A DNA stretch of 64,000 bases from assembly GCA_022826195.1 (NCBI GenBank), contig JAJDVI010000001.1, positions 1 through 64,000 on the forward strand, written 5' to 3'. Shown piece after piece: positions 26,882 through 34,421 of the stretch. A program made the position numbers and the translations under genes. Position 1 is the stretch's first letter. Every line of letters starts with the position of its first letter. The notes under the pieces were generated by a model. It worked only from the letters and a program-made list of their open reading frames with translations, was not told the origin of the DNA and did no database searches. This stretch comes from Acidobacteriota bacterium. Its GTDB lineage: Bacteria > Acidobacteriota > Vicinamibacteria > Marinacidobacterales > Marinacidobacteraceae.

Positions 26882-28105
26882 TCAACCACCCTCGGGAAAG
26901 ATGCACCGCAGCGCATCCACGTCCTCAAAGGTGACTCCAACGTCCTCCTCGTCCACGTAAACACCGGTCAGGCGTTGACTCATCCAATTCCCCTTCCAGT
27001 AGTCGTGCTCGCCCCGCCAGTCGTTCGGAGAATGATCGAAGCCGAACAGGTGAAAGGTGCTGTGAGCAACGGTCCCGTTGTCGAAACTCAGGCTGCCGGC
27101 CGTCATCGCGCACTGGTAGTTCGCCTGCGCCCTCTCCCAGTACATCCACACGATCTGCCCCCGCTCGCGCCAGGGGCACTCGCTGCCGCTGATGGGATAC
27201 TCGACCTCTGGATCCTCTAAGAAGCCTTCTACCTTGAAGATCGGATACCCGATCTGAACCTCGATCCGCTCGGCCAACCGTTCCGCTGCCTCCAACACAC
27301 GCTCGGCGTCCGCCTGCAGATGCTCCGGCATGCCGTTCGTGTTGAAGTAGAAGCTGAAAGGAGTGCCGTCCCACTCTTCGACTAAGACTGGGTGTCGGCC
27401 TCGGGCACGTGTCTGCTCGTCGGCACATACCCGGGGGCGAGGAGTTCCGTCCACGGGGTGCTCTGGCAATTCGAGTCCCGGCTCGCGGGCGGGCAACGAC
27501 CTCCGGCGCGGGTTGATGCCCCCGGTCGGATATCCCTCTGCGGAAGTAATGGACGTGATCTCGACCTCAACAGCCTCGCCTCCTTCGTTCAGAAGGGCCC
27601 CTTCAGTGAAGTCAACGGCGTCCGCACTGATGCTGAACCCGTCCGTGTCCACATCATCCGTACGGATCAGGTAGTCGAACCGCGGCAGGTACTCGTTACG
27701 ACTCCGATGCTCAGGTGTGGAATAGCGACGGCCCAGGTGGGACGGAGCGAAGTCGGCATACCGGAGCTCTTCTCCGATCCTGATTCCCAGCCGGGGCGAA
27801 TCCTCCACTCTGACGGGTTCGTCGAACTCCGCGACCAGCCGAATCCACATCCCTTCCGTGTACAGGCCCGAATAGGGACTTGGGATCGAATACACCGACA
27901 CGCGCGCTTGAAGAACCGGTGGCGGCGGCGCGAGTGGCGGGGTCGTAGTGGCAGCCGGCGTTGCTGGATTGGAGTCTCCGCCGCTACCACAGGAGGCGGT
28001 CAGGGCGGCCACGAGCAGGGCGCAGCCAGCCGTGTGTTTCAGGTGCCGTTTTCCGTCTTTCGCCCGGAGGATCAGGTCTGCCCTGCTCATGCCAGAGTTC
28101 GTCAT
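26882..28105 (-). CDS. Lipoprotein with Ig-like (SwmB-type) domain and degenerate metzincin-like domain
   Basis: From the ATG at 28103-28105 this is 407 residues; ATG 28088-28090 is an alternative, and neither has a clear ribosome-binding site. A lipobox (LVAALTASC) is followed by a proline-rich spacer and a beta-sandwich segment resembling SwmB/cadherin-like repeats (VRLVAEFDEPVRVEDSPRL-like pattern, then TDDVDTDGFSISADAV). The C-terminal part resembles a metzincin zinc protease: AHSTFHLFGFDHS has the three His of HExxHxxGxxH, and NWMSQ could be the Met-turn. The catalytic Glu is Ser, so proteolysis is doubtful. Base composition looks unlike the chromosomal background. Confidence 0.6.
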   Translation of the reverse strand: MTNSGMSRADLILRAKDGKRHLKHTAGCALLVAALTASCGSGGDSNPATPAATTTPPLAPPPPVLQARVSVYSIPSPYSGLYTEGMWIRLVAEFDEPVRVEDSPRLGIRIGEELRYADFAPSHLGRRYSTPEHRSRNEYLPRFDYLIRTDDVDTDGFSISADAVDFTEGALLNEGGEAVEVEITSITSAEGYPTGGINPRRRSLPAREPGLELPEHPVDGTPRPRVCADEQTRARGRHPVLVEEWDGTPFSFYFNTNGMPEHLQADAERVLEAAERLAERIEVQIGYPIFKVEGFLEDPEVEYPISGSECPWRERGQIVWMYWERAQANYQCAMTAGSLSFDNGTVAHSTFHLFGFDHSPNDWRGEHDYWKGNWMSQRLTGVYVDEEDVGVTFEDVDALRCIFPEGG

Positions 28106-28420
28106 GGAATCGAGTGACAGCGTGCCGCTGAACGGGGCCGCCACCACTCGGATACCGCTGACCGGAGTGTTGCAACCGGCTGGAACCGCGTGTGGCAGCC
28201 TTGAAATGAGTCGCACTGACGACGGAAATCCAGTATCCAGCGTGCTGGGAAGGAGACAGTCACCAGCCGTAACCGATCCTATCCAGCAGGCGAACGACAT
28301 GTCCGTGATATACCCGATTGAGATAGTGACTTTAGTGTGCTTCCAGCCCAACGCTGGTATGACCAACAGCGTCCAGACCGTATTCGTGATCGTCGCCCAA
28401 GCGGGCCGTGCCACCGTGGT
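28106..28420. other. Gene-free stretch upstream of the metzincin-like lipoprotein gene
   Basis: The 635-base gap runs from 28106 to 28740. In this first half I see no recognisable gene or RNA. The sequence looks less GC-rich than flanking DNA and presumably holds the promoter for the lipoprotein gene; a TATATC box on the minus strand near 28308-28313 is possible. Confidence 0.4.
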
Positions 28421-28740
28421 GATGGCGCGCTACGACGTGCGCGCCGCGGAGCGCCGCGCGTGCCGGTCGGAGACCGGCGGTCCAAGCCGTACGCGTGCTC
28501 TTGGCTGATTCGCGGTACGCGGTTTCGCGGCCCCTGGGGGCCGCGGTGCCGGCTGAAGCCGGCGTTCCAAGCCGGGCGCGTGGTTCCGGCGGATTCGCGA
28601 TGCGCGGTTTCACGGCCCTGGGGGCCGCGATTCCGGCCGGAGGCCGGCGCTCCGAACTGCGCCATGCGGCGGATTGGCCTACGCGCTCTGCGGGCCTGCG
28701 GCCCGCGTGCCGGTCTGAAGACCGGCGGTCCCTCCGACCG
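28421..28740. repeat. Tandem array of four degenerate two-hairpin repeat units
   Basis: Four units begin near 28421, 28501, 28588 and 28668. Each holds a variable first hairpin (for example GCGGCCCCTGGGGGCCGC or GCGGGCCTGCGGCCCGC) followed by a second one of the form TGCCGGTCTGAAGACCGGCG and a TCC tail. Unit length is about 72-87 bases. The units resemble the second half of the 190-bp repeat and the copy at 31681-31742. Spacing and degeneracy rule out CRISPR. Confidence 0.75.
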
Positions 28741-31122
28741 TTACACGCCCGCGGCTTGCAGCTCCGCCAGGACGCGTTCCGGGCGGAGGGGGAGGCGGCG
28801 CATCCGGACGCCCGTGGCGTCGTGGACGGCGTTGGCGATGGCCGCGGGGACGGGCTTGTGGGAGGGTTCGCCGGCGCCGTAGGGGCGGAGGTCCGGGCGG
28901 TCGGGGTTGGGGTCGCCGTTCACGACCACGACGTCGATGCGCTCGGGGGCGTCCCGGTGGGTGAGGGTCGGGTGCGTGCGCCAGTCGACGCTCGTGACCT
29001 TCTCGGTGTCGAACCGGACCTCCTCGAAGAGGGTCCGGCTGATGCCGTGGAGGAGGTTGCCCTGGATGGTGTTCTCGAGGCCGTCCGGGTTGATCACGAG
29101 GCCGCAGTCGTGAGCGCAGACCATCCGGGGGACCCGCACTTGGCCGGTCTCGCGGTCCACCTCGACCTCGGCGATCACCGCGACGGTGGTGCGGGCGCGG
29201 TAGGCGTAGGCGATGCCCCGTCCGGTGAGGAGGCGTCCGCTGCCCACCCTCGCGGGTGACGGGCGGGCATCCCAGCCGTAGGCCTTCGCGGCCGCTTCGA
29301 CCACCGCGATCGAGCGCGCCCGGCGGAAGATCTCGTCGTCGTCCGCCGCGCCCCGCAGGAGGCGCAGCCGGAACTCGACCGGGTCCGCGTCCGCGGCGGC
29401 CGCCAGCTCGTCCACGAACGACTCGGCGGCGAAGGTGATCTGCGGGCCGTTCGGGTCGCGGAGGTTCCCGGTGCGGAGCGGCGTCTCGAAGACCAGCGGG
29501 AGGCGGACCGCCCGCGTCTCCTCGCGCCGGTGCGGGACGTGGTACATGGCGTCCGGCCCGCCGGCGCCCCCGGGCGCCGGCCGCTCGGGACGGAGGCCCA
29601 TCAGTTGCGCGATGAGCACCGTCCGGGCCTGGTTGTAGCCGACGTGCGCGTAGTTGGCGATCCGGCCCTGGTAGTCCAGTGCGACCAGGTTGCCGTCCGC
29701 ATCGAGTCCGCCGCGGAGGTCGATGGCGAAGGCGGGACCCTTCGTGTCCCACGCCGTCTCCTCGTGCCGCATCCACTGCATCCGCACGGGACGCCCCAGC
29801 TCCTTCGCCAGGTAGGCGGCCTCGAAGCCCGCGTCGTCCGCCGCGGTGCGCCCGTAGAGCTGCGGGCCCTCCATCCAGATCACCCGCACCCGTTCCGGCG
29901 GCATGCCCAGGAACTCGGCGATGCCGGTCCGGTGGCTGTACGGCTTCATGTCGTTCGTGTAGATCGTCATCTGGCCGTCCGACGGATCGGCCAGCGCGTG
30001 GGCGGGTCCGATCGCCGTATGCCCCTGGAAGGGGACGTCGTAGGCGGCTTCGACGACGGTCGCGGCGCCCGCCAGCGCCGCGTCGGGATCGCCCTCGACC
30101 TCCGGCGCCCAGCGTCCGCCCGGGTTCGGCTCCGGCGCCGCGCTCCGCAGGTAGTCGAAGAGGTCGTCCGACGCCGGGAACGGCGCCGTGGCGGGCTTCT
30201 CCCAGGTGACGGCCAGGGTTTCCGCGGCCTCGATCGCCTGCTCCTCGCGCTCGCACACGACCGCGACGTAGTTGCCCTCGCGCACCACCCGGAGGAAGCC
30301 GGGCAGCCCGCGCACCGAGGACTCGTCGACGCCGGTCAGCGTCGCGCCCGCGAAGGGCGGGCGCACGTTCCGGGCGTGGACCATCCCCGGGAGGTTCACG
30401 TCGACGGCCCACTCGAACGACCCGTCCACCTTGGCGGGGATGTCGTAGCGCGGGATCGACTGGCCGACCAGCTTCAGGTCCTGCACCGGCTTGATGCTCG
30501 CGACCCCGCCGGCCTGGTTGATGTTGGCGCCGGTCAGCGCGACGTCGAAGCGCCGTCCACCGATCAGTTCCCCGTAGGTGACCGTCCGCGAGGGATCGGC
30601 CGCCAGCGAGATCACGCCCTCGCTCACGCGCAGTTCCTCCACCGGCACGCCGAAACGCTCGGAAGCCATCTCCAGCAGCACCCGCCGGGCCTCCGCGGCG
30701 ATCCGGCGTCCCACCATGGCGCCGCGCTCGATCGCGTCCGAACCGCCCGAGCCGCCCTGGTCCACCGTCAGGTCGGTGCGTCCCATGACCACCGTGGCCC
30801 GGTCGAAGGCGAGGTCGAGCTCGTCGCACATCATCTGCCGCGTGGCGGTCCCGGTCCCCTGCCCGCCGTCGGTCTTGCCGATGTAGAAGGTCGCGCTGCC
30901 ATCCTCGCCTACGACCAGCCACGAGTCGAGCTGGAGGAAGTCGGGATCCGGATAGGGGCCGGCCTCGGCCGGCTGGGCCCCGAAACCCGCGCGGGCCGCG
31001 CCGATGGCGCTCAGGCCGAAGACGAACAGTCCCGACGTCTTGAGGAAGTCGCGCCGGGACGCGGTCCCCTCCCAGCGCCCGAGCGCGCGGTCGATGGCGC
31101 TCAGGTCGCGCCGGCCGCTCAT
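28741..31122 (-). CDS. Molybdenum hydroxylase large subunit (xanthine dehydrogenase family), Tat-exported
   Basis: This is the molybdopterin-binding subunit of a xanthine/aldehyde dehydrogenase-family enzyme, closest in layout to the two-subunit isoquinoline 1-oxidoreductase type (IorB), which oxidises N-heterocycles or aldehydes in the periplasm. The 793-residue protein starts at ATG 31120-31122, overlapping the small-subunit stop. It has a twin-arginine signal (TASRRDFLKTSGLFVFG), GKTDGGQGTGT, FQGHTAIGP and the active-site glutamate region YGAGEPSHKP near residue 750. No FAD subunit gene is adjacent, consistent with the two-subunit type. The physiological substrate cannot be read from the sequence. 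Confidence 0.88.
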   Translation of the reverse strand: MSGRRDLSAIDRALGRWEGTASRRDFLKTSGLFVFGLSAIGAARAGFGAQPAEAGPYPDPDFLQLDSWLVVGEDGSATFYIGKTDGGQGTGTATRQMMCDELDLAFDRATVVMGRTDLTVDQGGSGGSDAIERGAMVGRRIAAEARRVLLEMASERFGVPVEELRVSEGVISLAADPSRTVTYGELIGGRRFDVALTGANINQAGGVASIKPVQDLKLVGQSIPRYDIPAKVDGSFEWAVDVNLPGMVHARNVRPPFAGATLTGVDESSVRGLPGFLRVVREGNYVAVVCEREEQAIEAAETLAVTWEKPATAPFPASDDLFDYLRSAAPEPNPGGRWAPEVEGDPDAALAGAATVVEAAYDVPFQGHTAIGPAHALADPSDGQMTIYTNDMKPYSHRTGIAEFLGMPPERVRVIWMEGPQLYGRTAADDAGFEAAYLAKELGRPVRMQWMRHEETAWDTKGPAFAIDLRGGLDADGNLVALDYQGRIANYAHVGYNQARTVLIAQLMGLRPERPAPGGAGGPDAMYHVPHRREETRAVRLPLVFETPLRTGNLRDPNGPQITFAAESFVDELAAAADADPVEFRLRLLRGAADDDEIFRRARSIAVVEAAAKAYGWDARPSPARVGSGRLLTGRGIAYAYRARTTVAVIAEVEVDRETGQVRVPRMVCAHDCGLVINPDGLENTIQGNLLHGISRTLFEEVRFDTEKVTSVDWRTHPTLTHRDAPERIDVVVVNGDPNPDRPDLRPYGAGEPSHKPVPAAIANAVHDATGVRMRRLPLRPERVLAELQAAGV

Positions 31123-31598
31123 CGGTCCGCCTCCGTCCCGGCCATGGCCGCCGCCGCCCGCTTCACCGCCGACTGGATGCGGAAGTAGGTCAGGCAGCGG
31201 CAGAGGATCGGGTTCATGCCCCGGCGGATCTCGTCGTCGGACAAGTTCGGGTTGTTGTCGAGCAGGGCCGCGGCGGTGAGGATCTGGCCGTTCTGACAGA
31301 ACCCGCACTGGGGCACCTGCTCGTCGATCCAGGCCTGCTGGACGGGGTGCAGCTTCCCGTCCTCGGGCAGGCCCTCGAGGGTCGTGATCTCCCCCCGGGT
31401 GCGGGAGACCGGCAGGATGCACGAACGGATCGGGCGCCCGTCCATCAGCACCGTGCACGTCCCGCACTGGGCAAGGCCGCAGCCGAAACGCGGCCCCCGC
31501 AGTCCGAGGTCGTTCCGGAGGACGTAGAGCAGCGGCGTCGCCGGATCGACGTCCAGCGTGTGGGTCTCGCCGTTGACCGTGAGCGTGGTCTCTCTCAT
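31119..31598 (-). CDS. (2Fe-2S) small subunit of the molybdenum hydroxylase
   Basis: This is the electron-transfer subunit with two [2Fe-2S] clusters. The plant-type ferredoxin cluster is bound by GCGLAQCGTCTV and a later Cys in RSCILPV, and the helical-domain cluster by CGFCQNG and CRCLTYF. It is 159 residues, typical of IorA/CoxS. Its stop overlaps the large-subunit start in ATGA. It has no export signal and is presumably carried through Tat with the large subunit. Confidence 0.94.
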   Translation of the reverse strand: MRETTLTVNGETHTLDVDPATPLLYVLRNDLGLRGPRFGCGLAQCGTCTVLMDGRPIRSCILPVSRTRGEITTLEGLPEDGKLHPVQQAWIDEQVPQCGFCQNGQILTAAALLDNNPNLSDDEIRRGMNPILCRCLTYFRIQSAVKRAAAAMAGTEADR

Positions 31599-31680
31599 CG
31601 ATGTCTCTCCCCTCCGCGCGGAGGATTGTCCGTCAACATCCTATGCCTCCCGCGCGCCATCCTGCACGTCAAGGCCGTGC

Positions 31681-31742
31681 GGTGCGCAGCGCGGAGCGCT
31701 GCGGTGCCGGTCTGGAGACCGGCGTTCCAAGCCGGCGGCGCC
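31681..31742. repeat. Single two-hairpin repeat unit
   Basis: AGCGCGGAGCGCT is followed by GTGCCGGTCTGGAGACCGGC and GTTCCAAGCCGG. The architecture is the same as the units at 28421-28740. It lies in the 152-base gap before the molybdenum hydroxylase operon. Confidence 0.7.
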
Positions 31743-31750
31743 ATGCGACC

Positions 31751-32308
31751 CTACCGGAGGGCCTCGACCCGTTCGAAGGTCATCGAGTTGCCGCTCGGGA
31801 AGTAGAGCGTCAGGACGCCGCTCTCCACAGACACCTCGCAGGGCTCGCGGTGGTTCGCGTCCGCTTCCGCGGCCGAACGCATCGCCATCGCGAGCGGGGC
31901 CGCCGCGAGCGGTCCGGCGGCGTCCCCCGCCGAGAGGTGGTACTGGTGGGTGAGGAGCAGGGATCTGCCCTCCCGCGACCACGCTCCGCCCTCGGCCGAC
32001 CCACGGACCGCGGCGCCGTCCGCGCCGGTCACGAAGAAGGTCACGGACCACTCGCCGCGCCTGCCGTCGTCGCTCCGGGCGAGGAACACGATCCTGCCAT
32101 CCACCGGAAGCGTCTCTCCGGCCGCGAGGCGGTACTCGCGCGGGCGCCAGGAGCCGACGATGGGATCCGGGGCGGCGGAAGCCTGCGGGGAGGCAGAATT
32201 GACGTTCGCCGGCCCCGCGGCGCCAGCGGCGGGAGACACGGTCAGCCCCAGCGACACCAGGGTGGACCCGGCCAGAAGCACAAGAGAAGGAGGAGGGTTC
32301 GAGCGCAT
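31751..32308 (-). CDS. Secreted protein, lipocalin-like
   Basis: This 185-residue protein has a signal peptide (LVLLAGSTLVSLGLTVSPAAGAAG) followed by IVGSWRPREYRL, then alternating beta strands (RGEWSVTFFVTG, LTHQYHLSAG, GVLTLYFPSGNSMTFERV). The GSW start and strand pattern resemble bacterial lipocalin-like domains, but similarity is weak and I assign no function. The ATG 32306-32308 fits the signal peptide and has AGGAGG-like purines nearby on the opposite strand only. It is divergent from the TRAP operon. Confidence 0.65.
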   Translation of the reverse strand: MRSNPPPSLVLLAGSTLVSLGLTVSPAAGAAGPANVNSASPQASAAPDPIVGSWRPREYRLAAGETLPVDGRIVFLARSDDGRRGEWSVTFFVTGADGAAVRGSAEGGAWSREGRSLLLTHQYHLSAGDAAGPLAAAPLAMAMRSAAEADANHREPCEVSVESGVLTLYFPSGNSMTFERVEALR

Positions 32309-32390
32309 GCGGCGAACAAGGCTACCCGCTCGCTGGCGCGGGCGTCCGGGCGCCGGACGGAACCCGCCCGCGGAGTAACCTTCCGCCGTC

Positions 32391-33332
32391 ATGAGGACCG
32401 TGGGAGCGGGGAGGATGCGGCTCGGTCCGGCTGCCGGCCTTCTCGCCGCGCTGACGTGGTTGCCGGGGTGCAGTCTCGTCGCCAACATGGCGGTGAATTC
32501 GATTTCGGGACTGCTCGCCGAGGGGGAGGCCGTTCTCCGTTCCGACGATGATCTGGACCTCGTCAAGGCGCCGCTCGCGAACAACCTCTGGCTCATGGAG
32601 ACGATGCTGGAGACGAGCCCCGAGCACCGCGAGATGCTGTTGAGCGCAACCAAGGGGTTCCTGCTCTTCGCCTACGGCTTCGTGGAGCCGGACCTCTTCG
32701 ATCTCGACTTCACCCAGTTCGAGGAGAAGCAGGCGGTGCGGCGGCGCGCCGGCCGGCTCTACCGACGCGCCACGGGCTACGGCATGCGGGGTCTCGAGGT
32801 GAACCATCCCGGCATCGAGGCGCGCCTCCGCCAGAACCCGGAGGCGGCCGCCGCCGAGCTGGAGGCCGAGGACGCCGCCCTGGCGCTCTGGACGGGCACC
32901 GCGCTCGGCGCCTGGATCGGGATGGATACCGCCAATCCCGAGGCCACCGCGGACCTCTCCCTCATGGGCGCTCTCCTGCACCGGTCCCGCGAACTCGACG
33001 ACACCGTGGACGAGGGGGTGGTCTACGACTACCTGAGCATCTACGAGGTGTCCCGGATCGGGGGCTCCATCGAGAAGGGCCGCGAGTACTACGAGCACGC
33101 CCTCGGGATCGGCCCGGCGCGGGCTCCCGTGCTCTGGGCCACCTGGGCCGAGACGGGATCGGTGGCGAGCGGCAACCGCGAGGAATTCGAGACCCTGTTG
33201 CGGCAGACGCTCGACTTCGACATCGACAGCGAACCCGGAGCGCGTCTCCTGAATCAGGTGGCCCAGGAGCGGGCCGCCTGGCTGCTCCGGAACGTCGACG
33301 ACTATTTCCTCGACGACATGCAGAACCCATAG
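32391..33332 (+). CDS. TatT-family TRAP-associated lipoprotein (TPR-like)
   Basis: This matches the TRAP transporter TatT component, a helical TPR-like lipoprotein thought to assist the periplasmic binding protein. The 313-residue protein has the lipobox LTWLPGC, the MAVNSISGLL and NLWLMETMLETSPEH stretches, a long helical body, and ends in FLDDMQNP. The ATG at 32415, eight bases after GGGAG, gives a more typical lipoprotein start than 32391. It is first in TatT-DctP-DctQM; the spacing of 22 bases to dctP supports co-transcription. Confidence 0.85.
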   Translation: MRTVGAGRMRLGPAAGLLAALTWLPGCSLVANMAVNSISGLLAEGEAVLRSDDDLDLVKAPLANNLWLMETMLETSPEHREMLLSATKGFLLFAYGFVEPDLFDLDFTQFEEKQAVRRRAGRLYRRATGYGMRGLEVNHPGIEARLRQNPEAAAAELEAEDAALALWTGTALGAWIGMDTANPEATADLSLMGALLHRSRELDDTVDEGVVYDYLSIYEVSRIGGSIEKGREYYEHALGIGPARAPVLWATWAETGSVASGNREEFETLLRQTLDFDIDSEPGARLLNQVAQERAAWLLRNVDDYFLDDMQNP

Positions 33333-33354
33333 CAACCAGCAGAGAATCCAGACT

Positions 33355-34380
33355 ATGCCGAACGTCAGAAAGTACCTCCCAGCCGGCCGGAGCGCCCTGC
33401 TCGCGGCCCTCGCCCTCGCCCTGCCGGCGGCCGCCGCCGAGGCGCGGGTCAACCTGCGGCTCGCGACCGTCGCGCCCCGGGGATCGGCCTACCACCTGAT
33501 CCTCGACAAGATGGCGGCCGAGATCGGCCGCGAGACCGGCGGCGAAGTGCGGATCCGCATCATCCCCGGGGGCGCCGCGGGCGACGAGACGGCGATGATC
33601 AGCAAGATGCGGATCGGACAGGTGCAGATGGCCGCGGTCTCCAACGTGGGACTCGCCGAGCTGGACCCGAGCGCCTGGACCCTCTCCATCCCCATGGTGT
33701 TCCGCGACTACCCGGAATGGGACCACGTCCGGGAGGCGATGAACCCGGCGATCGCGGAAACGCTTCGGGGGCACGGGTTCCAGGTCATCGCCTGGGCCGA
33801 CGTGGGCTGGCTCCACTTCTTCGCGAGCGATCCCGTCCATAGCCTGGAAGACCTGCAGGCGCTGAAGCTCGCGGGCGCCTCGAACGACCAGACGGTCCTC
33901 GATCTCCTGCGCTGGTCGGGCTTCGACCCGGTCCAGATCAGTTCGGTCGAGCTGGTGAGCGGCTTCCAGACTGGACTCATCGAGGCGGTCCCGCTGCCGA
34001 TCGTCCTGGCCGAGGGGTCGCAGATCTACCGCTCGGCCAAGTTCATGAACGACCTCCCCTGGGCGCCGCTCCAGGGCGCGATCATCGTGCACGAGCAGGG
34101 CTGGGAACGGCTCGACGCTTCCCAGCAGGAAGTGGTGCTCCGCAAGAGCAACGAGGCGGCGGAATCGTTCCGCGAGACCAACCGCGAGCAGGAGCGGAAG
34201 TCGCTCGCGGCGATGAGGTCACGGGGCCTCGAGGTGATCGAGGCCTCCTCCGCGTTCGAAAGCGCGTGGATGGAGACCGCGGAGAAGCTCTTCCCGCTGG
34301 TCCGGGAGCAGCTCGTATCCCCTCCGGTGTTCGACCGCATGATCCGGTTGCGCGACGAGTACCGGGCCGCCAATGAGTAG
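33355..34380 (+). CDS. dctP: TRAP transporter solute-binding protein (DctP family)
   Basis: This is the periplasmic ligand-binding subunit of a tripartite ATP-independent transporter. The 341-residue protein has a signal peptide (LLAALALALPAAAAEA), LATVAPRGSAYHL, GGAAGDETAMISKMRIGQVQM and the family helix with NDLPWAPLQGAIIV. The Arg that commonly binds a carboxylate group is not clearly placed by eye, so the substrate is unknown. It lies between the TatT and DctQM genes. Confidence 0.92.
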   Translation: MPNVRKYLPAGRSALLAALALALPAAAAEARVNLRLATVAPRGSAYHLILDKMAAEIGRETGGEVRIRIIPGGAAGDETAMISKMRIGQVQMAAVSNVGLAELDPSAWTLSIPMVFRDYPEWDHVREAMNPAIAETLRGHGFQVIAWADVGWLHFFASDPVHSLEDLQALKLAGASNDQTVLDLLRWSGFDPVQISSVELVSGFQTGLIEAVPLPIVLAEGSQIYRSAKFMNDLPWAPLQGAIIVHEQGWERLDASQQEVVLRKSNEAAESFRETNREQERKSLAAMRSRGLEVIEASSAFESAWMETAEKLFPLVREQLVSPPVFDRMIRLRDEYRAANE

Positions 34381-34421
34381 CCCGTCCGAGGGCTGACCCG
34401 CACGGTCCGCCCCGGGGAACC

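Noticed and set aside
28421-28740. Possible CRISPR array
   Set aside because: The units are palindromic, degenerate and of uneven length, without identical direct repeats or spacers, and no cas genes are present.
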